A stretch of 64,000 bases of DNA from Allium sativum (GCA_030737875.1 CM060920.1:483444861-483508860), one strand, 5' to 3'. Positions 21,868 through 35,030 are shown, counted from the first letter of the stretch. Program-made: numbers and translations. The notes: a model not told the origin generated them from the letters alone.

Positions 21868-23013
21868 AAGAATGGAAGACTAGTCGTACCCAATGTCAAT
21901 GGATTGAGAGATGAAGTGCTTAGAGAATGTCATCACTCAAAATTGACTATACACCCCGGTGGTAACAAGATGTACCGAGACATGAAGCAGACCTACTACT
22001 AGGAAGGGATGAAAAGAGACATTGGGAAGTTTATACCCAAAGGCATGAACTGCCAGCTAGTTAAAGCTGAACAAAAGAAGCCTAGTGGTTTGCTACAACC
22101 ATTACAAATCCCAGAATGGAAATGGGAACAAGTGTCAATGGATTTCATTGATGGGTTACCAAGGACTAGATCGGGCCATGATAGCATTTGGGTGATTGTG
22201 GACCGATTGACCAAAAGTGCAAGATTTATACCCGTCAAGTCAAACAGGACGGCAGCTAAGTTAGCAGAACTATATATAAAGTGGGTAGTGAGATTTCATG
22301 GAATACCCAAAGGCATTGTGAGTGACCGAGATCCGTTGTTCACTAGTGGATTTTGGAAGAGCTTACAAGAGGCGTTAGGATCAGAACTACATCTCAGTAC
22401 CGCATATCATCCTCAAACCGACGGACAGACAGAGAGGGTGAATCGAGTGTTAGAAGATCTTTTGAGAGCTTGCATATTGGATTTTGGTGGATCATGGGAT
22501 GACCATTTGCATCTAGTAGAGTTTGCATATAATAATAGTTATCAATCCAGTATTGGTATGGCTCCGTTTGAAGCTTTGTACAGAAGATCGTGCAACTCAC
22601 CGTCATGTTGGGTAGAAACTGGTGAGAAGTTTGTGCTTGGACCCGATGTGATAAGAGAAACTTCAGCTAAGATTAAGATTATCCAACAGCGAACGAAGGC
22701 TGCCCAAGATAGGCAGAAGAGTTATGCCGATAAAAGGAGAAGAGAATTAAAGTTTTCCATTGGCGACTTGGTGTTTATCAAGATTTCTCCGTTGAAGAGC
22801 GTGATACGATTTGACAGGAGAGGCAAGTTAGCACCAAGATTTGTTGGTCCATTCCCAGTTCTTGAGCAAATTGGGAATTTGGCATATAAAGTTGGATTAC
22901 CAGACAAAATAGCAGGAGTTCATAATGTATTTCATGTTTCCTAGTTAAGGAAATTCGTACGCGACCTAGATGTGACTATTTCACCTGATCAGTTGGATGA
23001 TATCGAGGTTGAA
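21868..23013 (+). pseudogene. Integrase of chromovirus A (stops; interrupted by I)
   Basis: Continues in frame after the TGA. The N-terminal HHCC zinc finger is damaged: a TAG replaces TGG at 22000-22002 and the first Cys of the Cys pair is Gly (22042-22044). The core has MDFIDGLP, VSDRDPLF and the Glu in DGQTERVNR, i.e. the D,D,E triad. The C-terminal GPF-type domain follows (KLAPRFVGPFPVLEQ). A TAG at 22942-22944 replaces the CAG seen in B. The frame stops at the insertion of I at 23013/23014; the remaining C-terminus lies at 29110-29288. Confidence 0.92.
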
Positions 23014-25065
23014 TGTAACGACCCGGAAAATCTGAACCAATTTAAAATTTTTAAATTGGCTATTTTAGTGAATTTAAAATAATTAAAATAGATATTTTAA
23101 TTAGTAACGACGAAAAGTAAGTTGGAATCGACGTTTGAAAATAAATATAATTACTTTGAAATATAAACAAGGCCGGAACTGGCGCGGTAGTTTCAAAATT
23201 TGAATTCAAACTTTGACTGACTGTACCGGGTGCAAAACAAAACGGATTTGAGTGAAACCAAAAATATTTAAATCTGTTAGTGAATACCTTTCTAACGAAT
23301 CTGAAAAATCGAAATTTCATAGCGGGAAGCAAATGTTATGGCCAAATGAATTTTCAGAAAGGTCGCTATAGAGTTTATATAGCCCGGGAAAATGGCCATT
23401 TTGCAAACGACCTCAGAATTCGACGAAACCACTTTTGTTGGATTCGGGATGTCAAATTATTTCTAGGTTTCAAATTTCATAATTTTTGAAGTTAATATGT
23501 GAGCGTGGCAAAGGAAAACGTGTTTTGGTCAATTATAGTTAAATTAGATCGACCAGAAATGGGCCATTTTTTAAACGGTCTCAGAATTCAATGAAACTAG
23601 TTTTGTTGGGACCGTATCGTCAAAACATAGCTAGATTTATTTTTCGGAAATTTTTAGAATCATTTTGTGGCCCTGGCAAATTGAAATGTACGTTCAAATT
23701 AAATATTGAATGTTATATATTTTAATTTGAAGGAAAACTGACTGAAATAGTCGAATGGGACTACGAAACATATCCCATTGCGTTTGGAATGGGGGTATTT
23801 AGCTAGGGACGACAGTCGTTGGGTCTGGATTGGGGTTCGTGTGCGAAAGAGGGTATTTTCGAAATTTAAAAATATATAAAATAAATTGAAAATTCCCATT
23901 GGCCTATTCACTTTCTCTCTTCCCGTTTTCGAAGCGAAACCCCCCTAAACGAATGACGGCTACAGCTGATTTCTTCCCTCCTCTTTTTCTCTTAATTCTC
24001 TCCACGAAATCAAGTGCTCCAATTAGGGATTTTGGAGAGCACCTCTCAAGCTTCAAATCCGTATAAACCTCATACCCTATCGCTTAGTAGTTCGAGAGAT
24101 CAGAGGCCAGGAAGTTAGCCCGCATCGCACGGAATAGCGCCGCCGCCTGGAGTTCGAACTCGACGAGACTGGTCCCCTTCGGCGCGCCTCTCGGAGCTGG
24201 ACGACGTGGCATAGGTGGATCGTCCCCAAGTGCTTCGGATTGAGCGCTAGGGCGAACCCTAGTTTTGAACCAACGAGAAAGTTAACGACAGTTAAAAATT
24301 ATTTTATATATTATAGCACTTTAAAGCGCTACCGTTTAAGATTTCACTGTGAAAATCATATCTTTTTCGTTTCTTGACGAAATTCAATGAAACAAGAGAC
24401 AGTGGACTCGTGTGGACGTCTTCTACATTCTAGAAGAGACCGCATATTTTTCTGAGCCTTCTGCTATTTTTGGTGGAGTGGAACCCAATGTGAGATTTCT
24501 AATTTATAAACGATATGGAAAACGTTGATGTATAAATTATATAGTCGATGTATGACTTATATAAGCATTGTACACCTCATGTATAAGTGTTGTATAGGTT
24601 GTACGTTCGATGTATAAGATATATATGCGTTGTAAAAAATATATATGTGTTGAAATAGAAGTGAAATGCTTATATATATATACGCCCCTCGTCCACAAAC
24701 CATGGACGATATTTATTGGTTGTGATTGGTGTGAAAATTGGTTGATTACGAATGGTTGATTAGAATTGTTTGTGGTTAAAATTGATTGTGGTTGAAAAAT
24801 ACCCGTTTGTGGTTGAGAATTATTTCGTTGAAACCACATAGGATTAGCTTGTGGAAATGAAAAAAAATATACATGCCGCCTGCGTGCGAACTAGATGCAT
24901 GAAATCCCCATTGTCAAAAGCGGCGAGGCTTTAAGGTAGAGCGAGGAGCCGTACTAGGGACGGCCCCGGTTTTAACTACCCTGCCGTTATGCTGCCGAAA
25001 TTTTGAATAATATTCATGTGTTAGAATTATTTTCATGTGTTGAAACTATATTCGTGTGTTGTATA

Positions 25066-25640
25066 GAAAACCGTTCATGTGTTGAATAGAAATTCATTCG
25101 TTGAATAGAAATTCATGTGTTGAATGGTATTCGTGTTTGAAATAAATTGTTTTATCATAAAAATCATATTTTTATCATCTATATGAACTATATAAAATAG
25201 TCGTGTTTTGAAATAAATTATTTTGCAATAAAAATCACATTTTTACTATATATACAAACTATAGAAAACCGTTTATGTGTTGAATAGAAATTCATGTGTT
25301 GAATGGTATTCGTGTTTGAAATAAATTGTTTTATCATAATAATCATATTTTTATCATCTATATGAACTATATAAAATAGTCGTGTTTTGAAATAAATTGT
25401 TTTGCAACAAAAATCACATTTTTACTATATATATATACAAACTACAGAAAACCGTTCATGTGTTGAATAGAAATTCATTCGTTGAATAGAAATTCATGTG
25501 TTGAATGGTATTCGTGTATGAAATAAATTGTTTTATAATAAAAATCATATTTTTATCATCTATATGAACTATATAAAATAGTCGTGTTTTGAAAGAAATT
25601 GTTTTAAAATAAAAATCATATTTTTATCATCTATATGAAC
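25066..25640. repeat. ~185-200 bp tandem repeat, three copies, in I
   Basis: GAAAACCGTT(C/T)ATGTGTTGAA begins copies at 25066, 25264 and 25447. Each contains ATTCATGTGTTGAATGGTAT, AAAAATCATATTTTTATCAT and TATATGAACTATATAAAATA blocks. The reverse complement of the GTGTTGAA motif is scattered over 1660-2420 in H. Confidence 0.85.
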
Positions 25641-25800
25641 TATATAAAATAGTCGTGTATTGAAATAAATAGTTTTACAATGAAAATCACATTTTTATTA
25701 TATACATGAATTGTTAAAAATAGTGAAGTGTTGAAACAGAAGTCAGTTGGATAAAAATATCATTTTTATCATAGATATGAGAAGAATATGGTTTTGAAAT

Positions 25801-25818
25801 CGAAGAATCGATTATATT

Positions 25819-25849
<31 letters not shown>

Positions 25850-26061
25850 TAAATCGAATAACGACACTGTAGTTCGTGTTTTGAAACCGTGATTTCAAAC
25901 GATTAGTGCGGGAGATCCGACCATCAGATTTTCCCGAAACCGAAACCGTTGGGTTTGCTTTGGAAATATCTTTCCAATGACACCAACTTTGTAAAGATCC
26001 AACGGTTGGATTGTCTGGAATGTTTAATTCAAATCTGAAGAAAAACAGCGCCAGAATCGAT

Positions 26062-26095
<34 letters not shown>

Positions 26096-26895
26096 TCGAA
26101 TAACGACGCTGTAGTTCGTATTTTGAAATCGAAACTTCAATCGATTGTACCGGGAGATCCGACCGTCGGATTTTCCCGAAACTGGAACCGTTGGATTCGT
26201 TTTGAAAAGATCTTTCTAATGATATAAATTTTGTGATGATCCAACGGTTAGATTTTCAGATATGTGTAAATCAAATCCGAAGAAAAACAGCGCCACGGCC
26301 GCGTTATGGCCTGAAGCATCATTTAAATATATTGGCTATTTTTAAATAAATAAAAATAGCGATAAATCGTTGTAAAATATTATAAACGATATGGAATATG
26401 AAATTTAGAAACTAGCTAAAGGTTGGCTAAGTCGAATGGTTTCCTGGGTTTTGATCTGATGTTGGTTTCGACCTTCGGGGTTAATATTCGGGGAATCGTT
26501 CTCTTACTGATTTGCGGTTAGTGACTAATGAATTGGAATAAGGCGTATGTGTGTTTGTGTAGCACTTGCATATTATATACATGAGTTGCTCAGAAAGACC
26601 GGGTTTATCCCATTCTGAATAACTGAATCGACGATAAGAAGTCGAAGAATCGATTATATATATATATATATATAATTAAAATATATCGAATAACGAAGCT
26701 GCAGTTCGTGTTTTGAAACCGTGATTTCAAACGATTAGTGCGGGAGATCCGACCATCGGATTTTCCCGAAACCGAAACTGTTGGGTTCACTTTGGAAATA
26801 TCTTTCCAACGACACCAACTTTGTAAAGATCCAACGGTGGTATTGTCTGGAATGTTTAATTCAAATCTGAAGAAAAACAGCACCAGAATCGATTA

Positions 26896-26933
<38 letters not shown>

Positions 26934-27476
26934 TTAAATCGAATAACGATGCTGCAGTTCGTATTTTGAAATCGAAATTTCAAACGATTGTACTGGGAGA
27001 TCCGACCGTCGGATTTTCCCAAAACTGGGACCGTTAGATTTGTTTTGAAAAGATCTTTCTAATGATATAAAAGATCCAACGGTTAGATTTTCAGATATGT
27101 GTAAATCAAATCCGAAGATAAACAACGCCACGGCCGCGTTATGGCCTGAAGCGTCGTTTGAATAAATTAGCTATTTTTAAATAAATAAAAATAGCGATAA
27201 ATCATTATAAAATATTATAAACGATATGGAATGTGAAATTTAGAAACTAGCTAAAGGTTGATAAGTCGAATGGTTTCCTGGGTTTTGATCTGATGTTGGT
27301 TTCGGCCTTCGGGGTTAACATTTGGGAAATCGTTCTCTTACTGATTTACGGTTAGTGACTAATGAATTAGAATAAGGCGTATGTGTGTTTGTGTAGCACT
27401 TGTTTATTATATACGCGAGTTGCTCAGAAAGACCGGGTTTATCCCATTCTGAATAACTGAATCGACGATATGAAAT
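25801..27476. repeat. 842-bp tandem duplication in I, each half with two ~250-bp subrepeats
   Basis: CGAAGAATCGATTATA begins at 25801 and again at 26643. Each copy holds two diverged subunits (TATA run, AATAACGA, GCTG(T/C)AGTTCGT, GGGAGATCCGACC, TTTTCCCGAAAC, GATCCAACGGT), starting at about 25801, 26056, 26643 and 26885, followed by a common block with GATCTGATGTTGGTTTCG. A third copy of that last block lies at 28310-28440. Confidence 0.9.
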
Positions 27477-29109
27477 CGAAGATGAAGACGGTGATTGAAG
27501 ACCGGAGATCTTCACCTCGTTTGGATGGTAACTGATGTCCTGATTGGGAGGCATCCCGAAATATGGATAATGAGTGGTGATCATCTAGACGTACGTGGAG
27601 ATCGATGGGTATGCGAGGTATATAGTGCCTCCGGTTTCGTTCAGACCCAGAACGGACTTGTAGATGGACTGTGTGTCTGACATTGGGATTCATTCTGTGT
27701 GATTGATAGCCATCAGTTACATGGCGTGAATTTCGTGTGTGGCATGCTAAGATGCAGTGATCAAGGCTTCTGTTGAAAAGCAAAGTCTTGTGGTTGATGA
27801 TCAAAGCACCGCCTGTGTGGCGTAGCTTTGTGTATAACGTGAATTCGCGAGCCTCACACCCGGTATGAACCAGAAACGGGAGAGGACATCAGGGAGGGCA
27901 TGCGTTTCCTTCTAGCTAGAGGTGGTGTCAGTGCTTAAACTGGCTGACATTATATTATTTTCACCTATGTGGTTGTTGCTGTTGCGAGGCACCTCGGTTA
28001 TATCGGTCGATCCAGGACACATTTGTTGGCTCATTTACGCCCCATAGGGCGGGGAAACGCAGTGTTCAAGATTTTAATCCACATCGGTGGACCGGCCCTG
28101 ACGATCCAAAGGCTTGACTGAGTACTTGCCTGAGACATGGGCTAGATTGTCTCGAAGTCGGTAAGGACTATATTTTGCCTCGGTTCATGATACAAATTCA
28201 ATTTCCAAATACGACATCGTGCGGTTTTGATTGTAAACCTATATTTGGCGACATAGTGGCATGGGACGCTCATGTCCTATATGATTGATATTTATGATTG
28301 TGTATGAAATTAGAAACTAACTAGAAACGAGCTAAGATGGGTGGTTTCCTGGATATTGGTCTGATGTTGGTTTCGGCCTTCGGGGTTAATACTTAGGGGG
28401 GTCGTCCTCTTGCTAATTTACAGTTGGAGTCTGATTAAGAATTAAACGACAAAGTTTACATTTTAAATGATTTGTTTTGATCGTATCAAGCATATTTTGA
28501 TCGATATAAGGTAAAACTCTATCCTCCGGTTTGCGTTGCATTGTGTGATGGGACTTGAGTCTTATATCGGCTTCATTTTTATAAAAAGCATTGCGATATT
28601 TAAAAGATTTAATTGTTTTAAAGCACTGGCAATCCAATGGAGTAAACCCATTCTGCGAAAGTGGCGTGGTCCGGAGATTAGCCGTATTATAGATTGTGTT
28701 AAGTAGATTTCTCATACCAGTCCCATGAGTGACTCGTAATTTGTTTCACTTGCAAACTCGGGTGCCCCTTCTTCTACACGGGCAGCCTTGTATTCAGGTT
28801 TTTAGCAGGCTCTTTCTGGATAGCTGGAGCTGAAGATGGATTCTATTATTTATCTCTTTTTATGTTGTTCAGCTCCTATTGTACATATTATGTTTGTTTT
28901 CCGCTGTAGACATTTATGTATAGCTGAACTGTATTTGTACTAAGTATGATCCTGTATAATGTGTAACTCTGATGATTATTGTTTATCCAGTGTATTATTT
29001 GTTCATTATCTGGTGTATTTATTTATTTCTGTTCTGCTATTATCTGTTTATGTGTTATATTCCAAAGATTACCCTTGACACCGTAGTACGGGGTTTTGGG
29101 GACGTCACA

Positions 29110-29288
29110 TTGAACCCGAGACGGTTAGGAACCGCAGGCCTATGCGTATTGTTGGGAACGATACGAAGCAGCTTCGAAGAAAGGCGGTGAAATTAGTCAA
29201 GGTTCAGTGGGGAGAGAATGAGAATGACTGTACTTGGGAGACAGAGAAGAGCATTAGGAAGACGTATCCAGAACTCTTCGCCTGGTAA
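29110..29288 (+). pseudogene. C-terminal chromodomain of chromovirus A polyprotein
   Basis: Resumes after I in the original frame and ends at TAA 29286-29288 after PELFAW. It contains VKVQWGENENDCTWETE, the chromodomain signature that targets integration to marked chromatin and defines chromoviruses. The same segment is continuous in B (38824-39000, minus). Confidence 0.9.
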
Positions 29289-29403
29289 GATTTTAACTTC
29301 GATTTAGTCTTTCCGCATGCTAGGATAGGCTTATTTGTTTGTTTTGCATGTTTGATTGTTGTATATGATTGGTAGGCATGCGGGATCCTTTATATGTTTT
29401 GCG

Positions 29404-29443
29404 TTAAGGAATTTCGGTGACGAAATTTCTTAAGGGGGGAGAG
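29404..29443 (+). promoter_or_regulatory. GNRA-loop hairpin and polypurine tract of A
   Basis: A 13-bp stem (TTAAGGAATTTCG 29404-29416 with CGAAATTTCTTAA 29421-29433, one G-T pair) closes a GTGA loop. The polypurine tract AAGGGGGGAGAG (29432-29443) overlaps the stem end and abuts the LTR. The hairpin recurs in B, E, F and, weakly, G. Confidence 0.8.
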
Positions 29444-32011
29444 TGTAACGACCCGCATTCTACGCATCGAAGGATCAAAGAATATTTATTTCTTTCACAT
29501 ATGAAGTCGTATGTCATGTAACTTTGGGAGACGACTATTGGGGTCATTTCCCATGTTCATGATTTTTGTCGGTTTTTAAATGACCGTTTTGCCCCTAGCT
29601 GATCTTGTTTTGGCCATAACTTTTGATTGGAAAGGAGTTTTGACCTGAAACCACACCCATTAGATCCGGATGATGGTTTACCTTTCCGTAGAGTGGTCAT
29701 ACTAGCCAAACGGACTTACCGTTTGGGAGATATGGCTGAAACAAGTTTCAGATAGTGAAAAACAGCTTAATTGGGCTTAACCGGGTGATTAACAGCTAGG
29801 CCCAATGGGGGATTTCGGGATTAGAGGTATTTGAGGGCTGCTAGGGTTAGGATTTCAGATTTTCACTCATTTTCCAGCCGCCACAAACTCTCTCTTCAAC
29901 CTAACAATGGCCTCCAACCTCTAAAACGCCTCCAAATCACTTTCTAATCAGGGATTAGGCTTAGCAACATCAAATTAAGGAGGAATAGCACCAGATCAGA
30001 GTTGTAGCTGCTGTTAGACATCAGTATTCATGCCAAACAGAGATTCATTTCAGATTTGGTATTTTATTTGTGGCCAAGGTGAGTGATTTGCATAGTTCCT
30101 CACTAATTACGGTTAATTAAGGGTAATTAGTGTTGATTAGCGAATTTATACACTAATAAATTCTGGAAAAATATTTATAAATTCTTAAATAATGTTTTTG
30201 ACCTCTGTTAGAAACTTGGGTTAATTTGGTTAAGTTTTGATAATAGTATCATTAACTATGCTAGAACATGCTTAAGGGATAATATGGGATTTTGGGTATA
30301 TTTGATCCATTCTATATGCTATAGTTGTTGTTTTGGTGTTTATGATTGATTGTACATGTTGCTATAATTGTATGGTATGATTTGTGATTGTCTAGAAGTG
30401 TTAGATTGGTCGAAAACGCCGTCGAATGGCGTAAAACAGTCGCTTGAAAGTTGCAGGAAATGTGCAGGGTTTCAAACCGGATCGGATCGGATTATTGGGC
30501 TCGGATCGGATCGGATCGGATAGGAGAACCTGGCAAGTGGACTTGATTCGGATTGGAAGTTAGCATAGGGGGCTTGGCGAGAAGGAAGGCCATTTGCTTA
30601 GGGTTAGAGTTGGGCAGAGGGTCGGATCGGAGGGATAAAAAGGGGATCGGATCGGAGCTAAGGCGTGGGATCGGATCGGCTACCGAACCGAACCGGAGCT
30701 GGCATCTTCTGAGGCATGCAAACAAAAGAGACAATAGGGAAGGTTGGATCGGATCGGATCTTGATACTATGAGGAGGACCTTGGCACTTTACCACCGGAC
30801 CGGACCGAGCCACATGTGAGAAGCTGAACCGAACCGCATGGTGGAGATGAACCCGAACCGAACCGAGCATGGGTGACCGAACCGAACCGAGTGTGTATTT
30901 CTATTTCTACATGACGTCTCTTCTGAAGGCCAACTCCAATTCGACCAAAACCCGAGATGCAAAGGAGGTCCAAATGAGGAGCTTTGACTCAGGATCCAGA
31001 TGGGAACCAATGAGTGAGCTTCATGATTGGGCTTTGCTGCGGGACGTGTGCTAAGGGGTTGTCGATGTCTGTAACTTTGAATCACTATGTGTAGGGAGTA
31101 CATGAACGGATTCAGGGCCACAGTGGCCTAGGTACGACTAAAGAGCTATAGACCAATGAGGTGGGTCATTTGTAAAGATTTGGTCATGACTCCATGAGGT
31201 AAGCTTGGTAGTAGCAGTAGTCGTACAAGTCGAACTCTGTCACTACTTCGATGGGTCTAGTGATCAAAGTGGTGGATATCGTATGCTTTACGCACTGAGT
31301 GAGAGATGTAAGGATGGTTGTTATATTTGATTTGTTCGCCATCACTATGACATGCACACCCCCACCCCCGTATTCTTTACACCATTTATTTAGTGGCACC
31401 TTAGAGAATTGTACGGTATGTAGTGCTAACTCTTTGGTTGCAGGTCTAGGTTCAGGTATGGTTTAGTATACCTGTTATTGTTCTGTTTAGCTGCTTATCG
31501 CTCATACCTGACTTTTTGTCTGACCCAGAGTTTTATGTCTCTTCTTATTACTCTAGGTGCTCTCACAAGCAGACTAGAGACAGGTTAGCTGGTGATGCAC
31601 GAGTAGCCGTACCGGAGACAAGCAGGAGGCTTCCACGTATGATACACACATATATATATATATATATATTCTCCCTGTGTCGTTGCTGGTCACTACTTTG
31701 GGCATTAGTAGTGCACCCTTCCTTTCTTTTGTTTAGAGACATTAATTTGAAAAGTTGTAATAAGTCTTATTTAGACTTCCGCTACTCTGATGTTGATGTT
31801 GGTTTTAGTTATCAGCTTATGCACTGTCTCGCCTGTTTTATGTCAAGTACATTATTATTATATTTTGTTCCATGCGCTGTGAGACATTCTACAGGTTTTC
31901 GATTAGTTCATTCTCTTCTTTCCTTTCTTTGGCGACCGTTCTGTGCTAGTTGGGCATGTGTACATCGCACTTTCGGAGGAAATGCCGGTTGGTGCGGGGC
32001 GGGCCGTCACA
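29444..32011 (+). repeat. 3' LTR of A, 2568 bp
   Basis: Same ends and order as 16078-18609, including splice donor (30078/30079) and pentamer arrays (30478-30900). It has a longer TA run before the terminal region (about 31645-31669). Followed by TSD ATTCT. Confidence 0.93.
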
Positions 32012-32016
32012 ATTCT

Positions 32017-32716
32017 TATCTCGAGACAGATAGAAGTTTGTAATTTCAAAATTCGTATTCTAAAATTATACAACCTTATTATTTAACCAGTTTTAAAACA
32101 TGGTTTTATAAACCATTGTACATATTGAAAATATCCTTTTCAAATATAAATGTTATTACTTAATTCGATAATTAAGTATTTGCTTATTTAAAACGTCACC
32201 CTTAAATTTTAAACTTCTTTAGTCAATTTTTCATATAACTCGGATTTTTATTACAAATTCATATTACGAAACTTTTTACCTTGGTAAATTTTCTGGTCAT
32301 TTGCTTATAAAGCTTATTAACCTAGGAATTTGCATTATAAAATAGTTCTGTAATCACTTATAATATAATAAATATTGATTTTCTTTTTTAATAACTTCAT
32401 TAAAAATGTTTTATATAAAATAGATTTCAAAAATTCAGTTCCAGTCATAAATAAATTTTATAACTTCATTTCTATTGATTTACATGATGGTAAATCAATA
32501 TTTATAAAACCATTCATTCTTAGGCCATCTACTGCTAATTACTCAACCAATATCACCTATTGGCAACAAAAAATCATTGAATTTGGATTCAACAATCACA
32601 ATCAAAAATTATATTTGATTAAACAATTCATATAATATAATATGAAAATAAATTACATATCTGAGGAATCTGGTTGGATCCTTCCAACCTGCATCAAAAT
32701 GGGTTAGACCAAAATA
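32017..32716 (-). mobile_element. Element G 5' LTR, continuation after A
   Basis: AT-rich sequence that continues 16077 across the A insertion. No gene or motif recognised; an 86-residue frame at 32375-32635 has no known domain. The right limit is the presumed end of D. Confidence 0.4.
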
Positions 32717-33449
32717 TGATTCTAACACCCAAATTATCGTGATTAACATAGAATTAAAGCTAGAAATGAAAGAAAAAGCAAAAAAACACACCAAATTTAT
32801 AGTGGTTCGGCGTTAAGGGGCCTATGTCCACTTTATATGACTTTGATTATACGTTTGAATGTGAGTACAATCAGTGTTTTGTCTGAATCTCACTCTTATA
32901 ATGATAATTCACTAAGTAAATTCAAGATCACTCTGAATAAAAACAATGAAGGTATGATAATGGTGGAATCAGAGCTCTAAATTGCCAAAAGATCCTCAAA
33001 AATGCCAAGTATTGGGCTATTTATAGGCAATTTCTGCAGGCAGTTCGTGAAGACACATGGCACCAATCCGGAGGATCTCGGACCCGTTCGTAGCTTATTG
33101 GAGAAATGGTCAATATGGAGGTTATGGATAGGTGTCATCAGATCTTGGATATGCGGTTCATGGGTGACTAAGTCACGGTCTGTACTTCTTGGACATAGAG
33201 GCGGCTCGTGATATTTTGATACCAGCGGGTCGTGGATCATTCTCCACGAGTGGGTTGTGAGATGGGTCTCGAGCTGATGGCGAGGGATAGTGGTCACGAA
33301 CCGATAGGAGTACAGGACCACGATCCGGCTTCACCTAAGTGCGTCTCAATCCAGTATACGTTCTCTTAAGCTTGTGCATTTAAATACCATTGTTCATTCA
33401 AATACAAGCGTTCATATTCTTGGTGACTTGGCCAAAAAGCTAGCCACCA
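32717..33449 (-). repeat. 3' LTR of D, about 733 bp
   Basis: On the minus strand it starts TGGTGGCTAGC at 33449 directly after a polypurine tract and ends GTTAGAATCA at 32717. A TATA box CTATAAATAG (33017-33026, minus) gives U3 of about 420 bases. A block TTTATAGTGGTTCGGCG (32798 onward, plus) lies in the U5 part. No second LTR is in the window to confirm the ends. Confidence 0.6.
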
Positions 33450-33462
33450 TTTTTCCCCCTCG
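33450..33462 (-). promoter_or_regulatory. Polypurine tract of D
   Basis: Minus strand CGAGGGGGAAAAA directly upstream of the LTR start TGGTGG. Confidence 0.65.
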
Positions 33463-35030
33463 AAGTATGTTTTATCAAGGATTGAAAGTGCTTTGAAATT
33501 GTTAAACTATCTTTGCTTGAAACAATAGGCGTCAACAGTCGCATTCATTTGTAAAGTCTTGATTCTTCAAAAGGTTGTGTCCCCTGATGGGTATAAATAC
33601 ATCTATGAGTTTCCAATTGTTTCATTGTTTACCCTTCATTTCCTAGCTTTGAGCATATCACAAGCAATTTTTAAGGTACAACTCCAAACTTCCTGGACTA
33701 TAACCAGAGGAATTTAACATTGATCATAGTTCTCGTTTGGTCAATGGCCTCAAACCTTTAAATTGCGACTTATCTCATCACTTTGATCTTTAAATCGGAC
33801 TATTCGTTGTTAGTTACTTAGTGATGGGGTTCTTTTTTATTTCATCGACTCGCTCCATGTTGCTTCGTAGACGGCTGGTAAGGCTCATAGTTGTACCATC
33901 GGGTCGTACTTCAGAAGCCCGTCTATCCCCTTTCACGATCGCGGGCCGAACTGGGGTATATGAGTGGTCCATCCTATTGCCTATTTAAGATATTTTTACT
34001 GTTTACCTTTCACTTTCTTTCCTAACCTTTTACCGCCATCATTTCTTTTTTCCCAATTCCAAATACCCTAATTCCTTCTAATTCATATCGCAGATCTTCG
34101 AACTCAGTTACTAGGTATTTCAACCCCTTAATTATGATTTATATCTTCGATTTATGTGATTCGTGAGTCAAAAATCAGTTCTTATGTGAGCCTTTTGCTT
34201 TCCTCCATCGAGAATCTCGATATGAACGTTGCTGACGGCCTCGTCGATGCTGGTGGTATTAACGACGCTTCAGGTGGCGGCCTCAGGGATACGCGATCAT
34301 CGCTTCATGAGTAGACTCGAGATAGCGTGATATCTTGTTGATCTATGATTAAGTCAAAAATAGTAGCACCACGGTGTTCCAGTTCGTGGAGGTAGGCTGT
34401 GAGGTAATGGTGGAGTGTTGTTTCATAGCAGAGCAGGAGCGGGTCGTGAAGCACGATGATGGGTTCGCCCATGGAAGGAAACGAGACCTCGGTTCTTGAA
34501 AAGGGAGGCAATGCATTGGTTCGTGAAAAAGGGGGGATTGAGCTGGGTTGTGGAGGTAGTTCATGAGCCACTTGCATACGAGCCGATGAGCTTCACATCC
34601 CAGTCCTAGGACTAAAATTGGTTCGTGATCTAACCTTTACCTCACGAATCGGGTCGGGCAAACCATCACGGGGGATGACAGGACATCTGCTCATTAGCCC
34701 CATCACAAGCTCGAACCGGATTTCTTTATGAGTCATTTCCTTGTCATGAACCGAACCACAGCCCTTTACAAATAAACACTTGAGTCAGGACTCAGCTATA
34801 CCCCGAACAAATTGTTGGACAATTAGGGTAGAGCCTTTAAACCAATTACTCTGGATTGAACAAAGACAAAACTCTAAGACATGCGATGATTGATTGTTCT
34901 TTAATTTTCCTTACTTCATGCTTTTCTTTTCAGCATTGCACATATTGACATACACTAGCACTTGCACATACACGGGGTTCACGGGTATTTATGCTCTAAT
35001 TTCTTATGTCTATTCACCAACACAGCAGAC
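33463..35030 (+). promoter_or_regulatory. D 3' untranslated region; candidate promoter and leader of the antisense gene
   Basis: No conserved protein is seen. For a plus-strand gene there is a TATA-like CTATTTAAG (about 33981), a pyrimidine-rich stretch (34010-34080), a small frame of 31 codons (34222-34314) and an intron-end-like TTCATGCTTTTCTTTTCAG (ends about 34934), before the ATG at 35031. Clusters of CGTGA/TTCATGAG words at 34300-34760 remain unexplained. The role as promoter is inference from position and composition. Confidence 0.35.

Larger units (their letters stand above)
23014..29109 (+). mobile_element. Element I: 6,096-bp solo-LTR-like insertion, TSD TTGAA
   Basis: Starts TGTAACGACCCGG and ends GGGACGTCACA, flanked by TTGAA at 23009-23013 and 29110-29114. 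B, which lacks the insertion, shows the uninterrupted chromovirus sequence. No second copy of either terminus, no primer-binding site, no polypurine tract and no open frame above about 120 residues occurs inside, so this looks like one LTR left by recombination. A TATA-like ATATATAAAAT stretch (about 23870) and a CT-rich leader suggest a short U3 and a very long transcribed part. Homologous to H and, more distantly, to the LTRs of G. Confidence 0.85.
16078..32011 (+). mobile_element. Chromovirus A (Ty3/gypsy, Tekay-like), complete ends, TSD ATTCT
   Basis: LTRs 16078-18609 and 29444-32011, both TGTAACGACCCGC to GGGCCGTCACA. The target duplication ATTCT is present at 16073-16077 and 32012-32016. 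Primer-binding site, gag, pol and chromodomain are in standard order, and a polypurine tract ends at 29443. Without insertion I (6,096 bp plus 5) the element is about 9.8 kb, like B. Coding is in one frame, broken by at least five stops. The two LTRs differ by several per cent by eye, so the insertion is not recent. Confidence 0.95.
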
